DNA of 64,000 nucleotides from Croceitalea marina. GTDB lineage: Bacteria; Bacteroidota; Bacteroidia; Flavobacteriales; Flavobacteriaceae. Location of the stretch: contig NZ_JBHULB010000081.1 of the NCBI RefSeq assembly GCF_042684265.1, positions 62,001 through 126,000 on the forward strand. Direction: 5' to 3'. The translations under genes were made by a program, and so were the position numbers. Each line of letters begins with the position of its first letter. Positions within the stretch are counted from its first letter, which is position 1. The notes beneath the pieces are model-generated. The model was not told where the DNA came from. It searched no databases and saw nothing but the letters and a program-made list of their open reading frames with translations. Below are positions 53,352 to 62,600 of this stretch, one piece after another.

Positions 53352-55515
53352 AAAAGATGTTCAAAATATCAGTTTAAGCGCTTCAGCTAAGGTTAAACCA
53401 GGTGCAGTTAAGAACAAAAACACCTCGGTATTTGAAACTGCTGAGAAAATAACGGTAAAACCTCTTTTTGATACAAGTGATATTGAAGCTGTTGAGCATT
53501 TGAACTTTGCCGCAGGTATTCCACCCTATCTCCGTGGACCATATTCTACGATGTATGTACGGCGACCTTGGACGATTCGCCAGTATGCGGGATTCTCTAC
53601 GGCCGAAGAAAGTAATGCGTTTTACAGAAGAAATTTAAAAGCGGGGCAGAAAGGATTGTCCGTTGCCTTTGATTTACCTACGCACCGGGGTTATGATAGT
53701 GACCATGAACGCGTTATTGGCGATGTTGGCAAAGCTGGAGTTGCCATTGACTCCGTTGAGGATATGAAGATTTTGTTCGACGGTATTCCTTTGGATAAGA
53801 TGTCAGTATCAATGACCATGAACGGTGCTGTACTACCTATTATGGCCTTTTATATTGTTGCGGCCGAAGAACAAGGGGTAGCTAAAGCTTTGCTTGCCGG
53901 TACTATTCAGAATGATATTCTTAAAGAATTCATGGTGCGTAATACGTATATCTATCCGCCAAAACCCTCTATGCAATTGGTAGCGGATATTTTTGAGTAT
54001 ACAAGCCAGTTAATGCCAAAATTCAATAGTATCAGTATTTCTGGTTACCATATGCACGAGGCGGGAGCATCCGCAGATATTGAGTTGGCCTACACCTTGG
54101 CAGACGGATTGGAATATATTAAAACAGGACTTAAAGCCGGGTTGGAAATCGATAATTTTGCACCGCGCCTATCTTTCTTTTGGGGTATTGGTATGAACCA
54201 TTTCATGGAGATTGCCAAAATGCGTGCTGCCAGAATGTTATGGGCTAAATTGGTAAAGCAATTTGATCCTAAAAATCAAAAATCACTGGCATTACGTACA
54301 CATTGCCAAACAAGTGGATGGAGTTTAACGGAGCAAGATCCATTTAATAATGTAGCTCGAACTACCATTGAAGCCATGGCCGCTACCTTAGGGGGAACGC
54401 AAAGTCTACACACTAATGCCTTAGATGAAGCAATAGCGTTACCAACAGATTTTTCGGCACGCATTGCTCGTGAAACTCAAATATTTCTTCAAGAAGAAAC
54501 AAAAATCACAAAGACTGTCGACCCTTGGGCAGGTAGTTATTACGTGGAATATTTGACAAATCAGTTGGCGCAAAAAGCATGGGCTTTACTTGAAGAAGTA
54601 GAAGAACTCGGAGGGATGACCAAGGCCATTGAAGCGGGTATCCCCAAAATGCGTATCGAACAGGCCGCAGCAAGAAAACAAGCACGAATAGATAGTGGGC
54701 AAGATGTAATCGTTGGGGTCAATAAATTTGGGTTAGAAGAAGAAGATGACCTTCAAATTTTAGAGGTAGATAACCAAGAGGTACGACGACAACAATTAGA
54801 GCGATTGGAATCCATTAAAGAATCTAGGGACGAAAAAGCAGTAAATATGGCTTTGTCAGAGTTAACCGAAGCTGCCAAACTAAAGATGTCATCTGGAGAT
54901 GAAAACTTGCCTGCGGATAAAAATTTACTAGCTTTAGCGGTAAATGCAGCCCGCCTAAGAGCTACATTAGGGGAAATTAGTAACGCCCTCGAAGAAGTTT
55001 TCGGAAGGCACAAAGCTGTAATCAAATCATTTTCAGGAGTGTATTCTAAAGAGATTAAGCAAGATGAGAGCTTTATAAAGGCCAAAAAAATGGCCGATGT
55101 TTTTGCAAAGCAAGACGGTCGTAGACCTCGTATAATGATTGCTAAAATGGGGCAAGACGGTCATGATCGAGGTGCTAAAGTTGTTGCTACCGGCTATGCT
55201 GATATTGGTTTTGATGTGGATATCGGCCCTTTGTTTCAAAATCCGGAGGAGGCCGCAAAGCAAGCCGTAGAAAATGATGTGCATATTTTGGGTGTTTCAT
55301 CTTTGGCAGCGGGGCATAAAACTTTAGTGCCAAAGGTAATTGAAGAACTCAAAAAATATGGAAGGGAAGATATTATGGTTATTGTTGGGGGAGTTATTCC
55401 GAAACAAGATTATGATTTTCTTTATGAAGCCGGTGCTATAGCCGTTTTCGGACCTGGCACAAAAATAGGGGAGGCGGCAATTCAGTTATTGGACATTTTA
55501 ATTGATGAACAATAA
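53344..55515 (+). CDS. mutB: methylmalonyl-CoA mutase large (catalytic) subunit
   Basis: 723 aa. The substrate barrel includes RGPYSTMYVRRPWTIRQYAGFSTAEESN and the R-x-HCQTSGWSL region. The C-terminal cobalamin domain has DGHDRG with Asp605 and the cobalt-ligating His607, followed by GVSSLAAGH and VGGVIP. It isomerises R-methylmalonyl-CoA to succinyl-CoA with adenosylcobalamin. No methylmalonyl-CoA epimerase or MeaB/ArgK chaperone gene is in the window, so these must be elsewhere. It is the last gene of the operon. Confidence 0.95.
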   Translation: MSRKDVQNISLSASAKVKPGAVKNKNTSVFETAEKITVKPLFDTSDIEAVEHLNFAAGIPPYLRGPYSTMYVRRPWTIRQYAGFSTAEESNAFYRRNLKAGQKGLSVAFDLPTHRGYDSDHERVIGDVGKAGVAIDSVEDMKILFDGIPLDKMSVSMTMNGAVLPIMAFYIVAAEEQGVAKALLAGTIQNDILKEFMVRNTYIYPPKPSMQLVADIFEYTSQLMPKFNSISISGYHMHEAGASADIELAYTLADGLEYIKTGLKAGLEIDNFAPRLSFFWGIGMNHFMEIAKMRAARMLWAKLVKQFDPKNQKSLALRTHCQTSGWSLTEQDPFNNVARTTIEAMAATLGGTQSLHTNALDEAIALPTDFSARIARETQIFLQEETKITKTVDPWAGSYYVEYLTNQLAQKAWALLEEVEELGGMTKAIEAGIPKMRIEQAAARKQARIDSGQDVIVGVNKFGLEEEDDLQILEVDNQEVRRQQLERLESIKESRDEKAVNMALSELTEAAKLKMSSGDENLPADKNLLALAVNAARLRATLGEISNALEEVFGRHKAVIKSFSGVYSKEIKQDESFIKAKKMADVFAKQDGRRPRIMIAKMGQDGHDRGAKVVATGYADIGFDVDIGPLFQNPEEAAKQAVENDVHILGVSSLAAGHKTLVPKVIEELKKYGREDIMVIVGGVIPKQDYDFLYEAGAIAVFGPGTKIGEAAIQLLDILIDEQ

Positions 55516-55550
55516 CTGAAAAAATATTTTTAACTTGAACAATACCTTAC

Positions 55551-55558
55551 TATATTTG
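55551..55558 (+). promoter_or_regulatory. -7 promoter element of the tRNA-Arg gene
   Basis: TATATTTG is a perfect TAnnTTTG box, 13 nt before the first base of the tRNA. A T-rich stretch (TTTTTAAC, ending about 20 nt upstream) is the likely -33 region, although a clean TTTG there is missing. Confidence 0.6.
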
Positions 55559-55571
55559 CACCCGCAAAATA

Positions 55572-55645
55572 GGTCGCGTAGCTCAGCTGGATAGAGCATC
55601 TGCCTTCTAAGCAGACGGTCGAAGGTTCGAATCCTTCCGCGATCA
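55572..55645 (+). tRNA. tRNA-Arg (anticodon UCU)
   Basis: A complete cloverleaf is readable. The 7-bp acceptor stem GGTCGCG/CGCGATC has one G-U. The D arm is GCTC...GAGC. The anticodon stem TCTGC/GCAGA encloses loop CTTCTAA with anticodon TCT, which reads AGA/AGG. The T arm is GAAGG-TTCGAAT-CCTTC and the discriminator base is A. CCA is not encoded. Confidence 0.96.
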
Positions 55646-55659
55646 CTAGTATTACTAGA

Positions 55660-55692
55660 GTCTCAGAGGTTTTACACTTTTGAGACTTTTTT
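55660..55692 (+). terminator. terminator downstream of tRNA-Arg
   Basis: GTCTCA (55660-55665) pairs with TGAGAC (55681-55686), extended by weaker inner pairs, followed directly by TTTTTT (55687-55692). It is 15 nt past the tRNA end and is a typical rho-independent terminator. Confidence 0.75.
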
Positions 55693-55693
55693 A

Positions 55694-55714
55694 TTTGCAA
55701 ACAATTTGCAAACA
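55694..55714. repeat. direct repeat TTTGCAAACA x2 beside the tRNA
   Basis: TTTGCAAACA occurs at 55694-55703 and again at 55705-55714. Short direct repeats just 3' of a tRNA are a usual setting of integrase core sites, so this may be an attachment-site remnant. No integrase gene is seen nearby. Confidence 0.4.
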
Positions 55715-55798
55715 CTTCAAAATTTATCAAATTTTAACATTTATTGATTCAATTTCCATCAAGGAAAATAGATTCTTCGTTTTTAACTAAGCTTGTTT

Positions 55799-55939
55799 TA
55801 TCTTCAAATTAATTCATAACCATCAGATTAGAGTTTACAAAAATTAGTAGCGAAGCGGATAAGGTTTGTAAAGCAAGAGGGTAACACGCTAAAGCGATGT
55901 TACGGATTACAAACCATTGATTTTCAATGAATTGAAGAT
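55799..55939. repeat. nested inverted repeat, REP- or element-end-like
   Basis: GGTTTGTAA (55863-55871) pairs with TTACAAACC (55907-55915). Inside, GTAACACGC (55881-55889) pairs with GCG-A-TGTTAC (55894-55903) around a TAAA loop with one bulged A. Outside, ATCTTCAA...TTCAT near 55799-55816 is complementary to ATGAATTGAAGAT (55927-55939). It is non-coding on both strands and would fold into a long hairpin as DNA or RNA. It could be a REP-type unit, a mobile-element end or a structured RNA. Nothing else of note was seen in the gap between the terminator and the gene at 56019. Confidence 0.6.
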
Positions 55940-56018
55940 ACGTTACAATTATTTTTTGTATCAAAAACACATTAAAAACCCTGTGAGACCCTATAAACGT
56001 TGAAAAAATTTACTGTAA

Positions 56019-56582
56019 ATGAAATTGAAAAAGAAGAAAAAAAGTGAATTCTCGGCCATAAGCATCAATCGGATAGTCGCTGGAAGATATCGGGAGTTTT
56101 CAAAGAAAATTTCCAAGTCACATACCCTGACTTTGGAACTGATGATGGACTTCTTTGAGGGCGCAAAAATCTCCCCAAAAAACAAATATCTGATGAACTA
56201 TATGGGTTACGTACATTACATGACCAAAAGGTTTGATTATATAGAGGAGCTCCTTCGAAATTGGGAAAAGAACAGTAGCATCCCAAAAATCCATGATATG
56301 CTAAAGAAGATATTCGACTTTGCAGAGCAAGAAGAGAAAAACAGTAGAATGGATTTAGAGTTGCAGCAAAAAATGTATGACCAATCCTTAAAGCGGGATA
56401 GGGTGACCCAATACGATAACTATATGCTTAAAGAAAACTGGAAAAAGGAGCGTATACAGATTTTGAAACTATTGAATCAAATCACACTGGAAAAACCCCG
56501 ATTTGGCAAAGCATACTTCAAACTTGATGTAGAACAAAGTCATCTGGAAAGTTTGAAGGAATCACTTAAACAAGAATTGTGA
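56019..56582 (+). CDS. BfmA/BtgA-like mobilization-family protein
   Basis: 187 aa, soluble. It begins with a run of lysines, then FSAISINRIVAGRYREFSKKISKSHTLTLELMMDFFE, which resembles the ribbon-helix-helix-like start of BfmA/BtgA mobilization proteins of Bacteroidota. The middle and C-terminal parts are charged helices, probably coiled coil (FDFAEQEEKNSRMDLELQQKM). Such proteins help relaxases act at oriT on mobilizable elements. No relaxase, integrase or oriT is recognisable here, so this may be a leftover of an element once inserted at the tRNA. Family is inferred from pattern, not proven. Confidence 0.6.
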   Translation: MKLKKKKKSEFSAISINRIVAGRYREFSKKISKSHTLTLELMMDFFEGAKISPKNKYLMNYMGYVHYMTKRFDYIEELLRNWEKNSSIPKIHDMLKKIFDFAEQEEKNSRMDLELQQKMYDQSLKRDRVTQYDNYMLKENWKKERIQILKLLNQITLEKPRFGKAYFKLDVEQSHLESLKESLKQEL

Positions 56583-56778
56583 TTTACCTCGCAAAAAGAT
56601 AGGATGAAGTTTGGTAAGTTTTGGGGCTTGCAGCACGAAACAACGTTTCGCTCGCTGTTGGAGTAATAACATATAGAGCAATGAAGGCATTTTTAATTAA
56701 CATAATTATCCGTAGTATTTTTTATAAAGCTTCTCAAATATTCTTTTTTCGGATTTTGTAATCAACATATTTATTTAG

Positions 56779-57483
56779 TTAAGTCTTTTTATTTGACAAT
56801 AACAGGCTAACGTTACTTTTATAGGTTCTCCCGATTGGTACTTTTCTATTGGATATCAATATATTATTTCCTTCTATCTGATCTATTTTATCTAAAGCAA
56901 TAATAAATGACTTGTGCACTCTTTGAAAATGAGTAACTGGTAAAAGATCATCATAGTAAGATATACCTTCGTGACTAATTATAAACGTTTCTTGAAAGTA
57001 GAGCTTAGTATAATTACCGTACGCTTCAATATATAAAATGTTCTCTGATTTAATTTGATGGTATTTTTTATCCCCCTTTACGAAAAAACGAAGATGATTT
57101 TTAGGTTTTTTATTGACATGAATCTTTTGCGGTTCTGGACCAATAGCTTTATTAATCGCTTTGACAAAACGCACAAAACTAAAAGGTTTTAATAAGTAAT
57201 CTGAAATATTTAATTCATAACCTTCTAAGGCAAATTCTTTGTAAGCGGTTGTTACAATAACTTTAGGTGGATTGCTTAGTGTTTTTAAAAATTCAAATCC
57301 AGTAAGTTTTGGCATATTCAAATCCAAGAATATTAGATCTACTGAATCATTGTTTAAAAACTGCATGGCTTCCATAGCATTATAACAGTTCCTTTTAAGC
57401 TCAAGGTGAGGTAGCATGCCACAAAATTCTTCGATGAGCTCGTGAGCTAATGGTTCGTCATCAATTATGATATATGTTATCAT
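56779..57483 (-). CDS. LytTR-family response regulator
   Basis: 234 aa. Receiver domain (1-120) with acidic pocket Asp8-Asp9, phosphoacceptor Asp54 in IFLDLNMP, TTAYKEFA and KPF. The LytTR DNA-binding domain (about 130-230) includes ILYIEAYGNYTKLYF and FQRVHKSFIIALDKI. It partners with the upstream sensor kinase, whose stop overlaps its start by 4 bp. LytTR regulators bind paired direct repeats; the ABC transporter genes transcribed away on the other side of the kinase are the likely targets. Confidence 0.92.
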   Translation of the reverse strand: MITYIIIDDEPLAHELIEEFCGMLPHLELKRNCYNAMEAMQFLNNDSVDLIFLDLNMPKLTGFEFLKTLSNPPKVIVTTAYKEFALEGYELNISDYLLKPFSFVRFVKAINKAIGPEPQKIHVNKKPKNHLRFFVKGDKKYHQIKSENILYIEAYGNYTKLYFQETFIISHEGISYYDDLLPVTHFQRVHKSFIIALDKIDQIEGNNILISNRKVPIGRTYKSNVSLLLSNKKT

Positions 57484-58595
57484 ACTTTACTAATTATTAA
57501 TTCGACATTATATGTCGTTGCAGTTTTGTTAATTGTAAGTTTGTGTAAATCTGGATAGGTAAGAGAAAGCCTTCGTTTTAGATTTTCCAACCCAATTCCT
57601 TTATTACTTTGTTTTACAGAAGAATCATAATTGTTTGTAATTGAAAAATGAATATCTTTTTTTGTGCTATTAAGTGTCATCTCAATAAAAGCATCATTAG
57701 TCAATTTTTCAACACCATGTTTAAATGCATTCTCTAACAGAATAATAAATAATAATGGGGCAACCTCATCATTAGGTAAAACATTATGATTGAATTTAAG
57801 ACTTACATTTTTGTGATGTCTTATTTTATGTAGTGCCATATAATTCTCTAGATAACTTATTTCTTCAGTAATAAGAACACGGTCATTTTTACCTTCATAA
57901 ATGGTATATCGCATCATATCAGATAGTTTTAGAACCACTTCGGGTGCTTTCTCTGAATGTTTAACTGTGAGTGCGTACAAGTTGTTTAGCGTATTAAAAA
58001 GAAAATGGGGATTTACTTGGGTTTTCAATAATTCTAATTCTGCTTTGGCCTTTTCAGATTTTAGAGTATTAAACCATTTCCATTGCTCGTAAGCCCAAAT
58101 GAAAAATAAAATGGGAATAGGAAACACAAGTAAATTAATAGCTTTCTGATGGTGCAGGTCGAGATAGTTTTCATCAAAACGTATATATAAGAAATAACAC
58201 AATAACAAGCCATAAGTTAGCACAATTAGAACCTTATATTTTGCAAAAAACTTTGGAAATAATGTGTAAACCACACCCAGCCAAAAAAGAACTATTAAAA
58301 AAATAACCAAAGGGTGATTTGGAACGTTAAAATGGTTTTCTATTTCAAAAGTTATAAAGGCAATAATGAACAGTACCAGTACTTTTACAAGGATTGCTTT
58401 ATTCTTTTTTAAGTAATTGTAATGGTATAAAGCAAAAGAGGCAACCAACAGCCAAAAAGCAAAGATAATTGCTGTTTCCAGAGGGGCATCCTTAGGAATT
58501 TTTATGAAGCCCATCCATTCTAAAAAGAATACAACTAAAGCAAGTAAAACAAAAGCGATTCCGAAGGTTTTATATTTTTTTACAGCAGAACTCAT
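57480..58595 (-). CDS. LytS/YehU-type membrane histidine kinase
   Basis: 371 aa. About six or seven membrane segments in residues 1-170, then the His_kinase domain with phosphoacceptor His197 in KTQVNPHFLFNTLNNLYAL. The ATPase region has LFIILLENAFKHG and NKGIGLENLKRRL. There is no separate extracytoplasmic sensing domain, so the signal is probably detected within the membrane or through a partner. It is divergent from the ABC ATPase gene at 58796 across 200 nt. It forms a two-component system with the LytTR regulator. Confidence 0.92.
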   Translation of the reverse strand: MSSAVKKYKTFGIAFVLLALVVFFLEWMGFIKIPKDAPLETAIIFAFWLLVASFALYHYNYLKKNKAILVKVLVLFIIAFITFEIENHFNVPNHPLVIFLIVLFWLGVVYTLFPKFFAKYKVLIVLTYGLLLCYFLYIRFDENYLDLHHQKAINLLVFPIPILFFIWAYEQWKWFNTLKSEKAKAELELLKTQVNPHFLFNTLNNLYALTVKHSEKAPEVVLKLSDMMRYTIYEGKNDRVLITEEISYLENYMALHKIRHHKNVSLKFNHNVLPNDEVAPLLFIILLENAFKHGVEKLTNDAFIEMTLNSTKKDIHFSITNNYDSSVKQSNKGIGLENLKRRLSLTYPDLHKLTINKTATTYNVELIISKV

Positions 58596-58795
58596 ACGTT
58601 AAAACTACGGTGGTAAAAGTCTGTATACAAACTAATTGACAAACAACATCATATTTGCCATCAATAACCCTTGTTTTAATACAAGAAAGGGTTTGTGGTA
58701 TTTTACCTGTTTTATACTCCAAAAAAAGCTGCAAAGGTCATTTTTATTAGCCAGTGTTTAAGTTCAAAAATAGATTCGCTTTAAATTAAAAATCG

Positions 58796-59686
58796 ATGAA
58801 TACACTTGTAATTGAAAATGTATCTAAAAGATATCCCAATGGCGTAAAAGCATTAGATTCAATTAATTTAAATATCTCTAATGGAATGTTTGGATTACTA
58901 GGAGCTAATGGTGCCGGAAAATCTAGCTTGATGCGAACCATTGCAGCCCTTCAAAAACCTTCTTCAGGATTTATTGAATTCAATAATATTGACATTATTG
59001 AAACACCACAGATTATGCGTCAAGGCTTGGGGTATTTACCACAAGAATTTGATGTGTACCCTAAAATATCCGCTCAAAAACTTCTAGACCATTTTGCTGT
59101 TTTAAAAGGCATTCTCAACAGAAAAGAACGTCAAGATCAGGTTTCAGCACTTTTACAACAGACCAACTTGTATCAGCATCGAAAAAAATCAGTTCATACT
59201 TTTTCTGGCGGTATGAAACAGCGATTTGGTATTGCACAAGCTTTATTAGGGAATCCACAGCTCATCATTGTAGATGAACCCACAGCTGGACTGGATCCAG
59301 AAGAACGACACCGCTTTTTGAACCTATTAAGTGAAATTGGACAAAATATAATTGTTATTCTATCAACCCATATTGTGGAGGATATACAGGAATTATGCAC
59401 ACAAATTGCGATTCTGGCTCAAGGGAAGATTATTTCAAAAGGGAGTCCTTCAGCTTTGGTAGAAGGTATTTCTGGTAAAGTATGGAGTAAGATTATTCCA
59501 AAAGATCAGTTAGAGGAATACAAAGAGAATTATCAGGTCATTTCTACTAGACTCATTGCTGGAGAGACGCAAATAAGGGTGCTTTCTGATAAGCAGCCTA
59601 CCTCAAAATTCAAGTTGGTTACCGTAGGGTTAGAAGATTATTACTTCGCGCAAATGTTTTTAAATCAATCATTAAAAAACGACTAG
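58796..59686 (+). CDS. ABC transporter ATP-binding protein
   Basis: 296 aa. Walker A GANGAGKSS, Q-loop region GYLPQEFDVYP, signature FSGGMKQR, Walker B LIIVDEPTAGLDP and switch His in LSTHIVED are all intact. The C-terminal ~70 residues form an extra regulatory extension. It pairs with the giant permease-peptidase encoded after one base. It is of the type found with ABC-2 export systems. Substrate is unknown. Confidence 0.93.
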   Translation: MNTLVIENVSKRYPNGVKALDSINLNISNGMFGLLGANGAGKSSLMRTIAALQKPSSGFIEFNNIDIIETPQIMRQGLGYLPQEFDVYPKISAQKLLDHFAVLKGILNRKERQDQVSALLQQTNLYQHRKKSVHTFSGGMKQRFGIAQALLGNPQLIIVDEPTAGLDPEERHRFLNLLSEIGQNIIVILSTHIVEDIQELCTQIAILAQGKIISKGSPSALVEGISGKVWSKIIPKDQLEEYKENYQVISTRLIAGETQIRVLSDKQPTSKFKLVTVGLEDYYFAQMFLNQSLKND

Positions 59687-59687
59687 G

Positions 59688-62600
59688 ATGTTATTAAATT
59701 TAGTACGCTTTGAAGTTTTATATCAATCAAGGCAACGCGCACTGCTCATTTTTGCTTTACTCTTTTTCTTCTTCGGTTTTTTTATTGGAGGTAGAGGTCA
59801 AGCACCTGCTCAAGTAAATTTCAACTCGGCTTATCAGATCACTAATTACGCGACTATTTTTTCATTAGGTTCAGTTTTCATTGTTATGTTCTTTGCCATT
59901 AGCGGTGTCATTAGAGACAAAAAACATCAAATGGAAGCGCTTATTTTTAGTACGTCGGTCAAGAAAAAGCATTTTTTTTGGAGTCGGTTTATTGGTGTTT
60001 TCATTTTTAGCATTTTGGGCTTTAGCCTTTTCCTTCCGGGTTTTTTTACTGGATTGTCTATTTCAGGTTTAGATTCTACTCGTATAGCACCGTTTCATTT
60101 GCAATCATATATATGGCCCCTTACCGTTATTATTATCCCTAATCTTTTTATCTGCTCAACGCTTATTTTTTCTGTTAGCATACTATCAAAGAGTAATCTC
60201 GCCACTTATGCAAGTGCTGTGCTCATCTATATGCTGTACTTTCTTATCGCGTTTTATTCCAATTCACCAATCCTTGCATCATCCGTCTCTGCTTCACCCG
60301 AAGCAATGGCCATGGCAGCTATGACCGACCCATTTTCAGGGGCAACATTTTTCGAACACACGCAATTTTGGACACCTTATGACAAAAACCATTTGACATT
60401 TTCATTTTCAGGATTTTATTTATGGAACAGAATACTGTGGATAGGACTATCATGTATCGTTCTCGCTATTACGTACCGTTTATTTTCTTTTAGAAAGACG
60501 TCTAAAAAAACGATTGGAAAACAAAAAATCACTACCGAACCCTTAGAAATTACCCCGTATTTCAAGGTTGTTAGTCAAATCAATACCAAAGGACAATGGA
60601 AAGCTTTTTGGTCATTATGTGAGATGGATATGAGGAGTGTTTTCAAGAGTCTCCCATTTTTAGTGATTATTCTGACACTCATAGTAACTTCTATTTATGA
60701 AGTCTATGCAAGAATATCTGAAGGGGGTATTTATGGTGATAGCTTGTACCCATTAACAAACGTACTGATAGAAATAGTCATGGAATTAGTGCCAATTTTA
60801 AGCCTTATTCTGATCGTTTTTTACAGTGGAGAACTTATTTGGAGAGCTAGAGATAGAAAAATGGATAGTATTTTATACTCAACCCCTACAGTCAACTGGG
60901 TGTTTTTCTTATCAAAATTACTTACACTAGTATTGGTGCCGATGCTCCTTATTGCCTCAGTAATCATTGTTTGCATTGGGTTTCAGCTAGCAAAAGGGTC
61001 TTCCCATCTAGATTTTGAACAATACGTCTCTATCTTTTACTATTATGGAGCTTCTATGCTGGTATATTGTATGCTTGCCGTGTTTGTTCAGAGTGTTGTA
61101 AATAATAAGTTTTTAGGAATGGGAATCACTGGTTTTGTACTCTTATTTCTAGGTTCTTCACTGTCATTCTATATTGGGATAGAACACCCAATGCTGCGTC
61201 TAGGCGATATGCCAATCCCTATGTATTCCAACATGACAGGGTATTCTATACAAACCTCTGCTTTTCACACATATACATTGTATTGGACCTCCTTCGGAAT
61301 AATTCTATCTATTTTGTCTTTTAAGTTATGGAAACGAGGCACATTAAGGACTAGTAATTTTCTAGAGAGTTTTCGATTTAAAAAATGGAAACAACGGGAG
61401 ATTGGAGGAATGTTCGTTTCGTTTATCTTTTTCCTTGGTTCAGGAATTGTGTTATTTAATGAGGTAAATATTGAAAACAGGTATCTAAACTCAGATGAAA
61501 GAATGAATTATGCTGAGGCATATGAACGAAAATACAAAGTATATGACAGTATTCCTAGACTTCATTATTTAGATATGAAAACAGAAGTAGATATCTATCC
61601 TAACGAACGAAAATATAGCGTAAGTGCAGATTACGTTTTGATCAACAAAAACGAAGTTCCAATAACGCACCTATTTATCACTGAGCGAAAATCACTTTCT
61701 GAAATTACACTGGAAAACGCAGAAATAATCTTTAGAGATACCGTTTTTGGCACCTACCTATTTAAATTTACTCAGCCTATTCTTCCAAACGAAACAACTG
61801 GATTGCGCTATAACCTCACAAAGCAATCCAGTCCATTTAAAGTGGATAAAACCATTGTAAAAAATGGTAGCTATATCCGACATGATGTATTTGAGCCTGC
61901 TTTAGGATATCGTCATTCCATGGAATTGTCCAATGCTTATGAACGTCAAAAAAGAGGGCTTCCCAAACAAGAGATCGAACTAGAAGGAGATTCACATCTT
62001 TTTTCCAAAGAAGCACGTCTTGGGAGTGTTACTTATGAAACGATTGTATCTACAGACAATGATCAAATAGCTTTAGCTGCCGGAAATCTAATCAAGGATT
62101 GGGAAGAAAATGACAGGCATTATTATCACTATAAATTTCCTTCTAAAAACATTCCTTCCCTAGCGTATATTTCTGGTAAGTATGAATTAAGAAAAAGTGC
62201 CTTTAAAGATATTTCAATAGAACACTATTACCATCCAAATCATGATATGAACCACAATACAATTGACAATAGTGTGAAAGCCACATTGAAATATTCTGTG
62301 ACAAATTTCGGGAATTACCCTTTTGATTACTTACGCATGGCAGAAATACCGTCCTTCCATAATTTTGGAGGGGCAGCGCACCCTGGACTTATCGGTATGG
62401 TAGAAGATAATTTATACCTAATCGATATCAGAAATACTGGGACTTTCGATCTTGTTTCTAAACGCACTGTACATGAAGTTTCTCATCAATGGTGGGGTAT
62501 GATTCTAAAGGCTAAAAATTTAGCTGGAAGTGGATTTTTAATTGAGGGTTTTGCCAAATATACAGAAGGGGTTGTTCTTGAAAAGATGTACGGAAAAGGA

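Noticed and set aside
55530..55730. Minus-strand open frame containing AEGFEPSTVCLEGRCSIQLSYAT
   Set aside because: It is the reverse reading of the tRNA-Arg gene; this peptide is a well-known artefact of tRNA loci.
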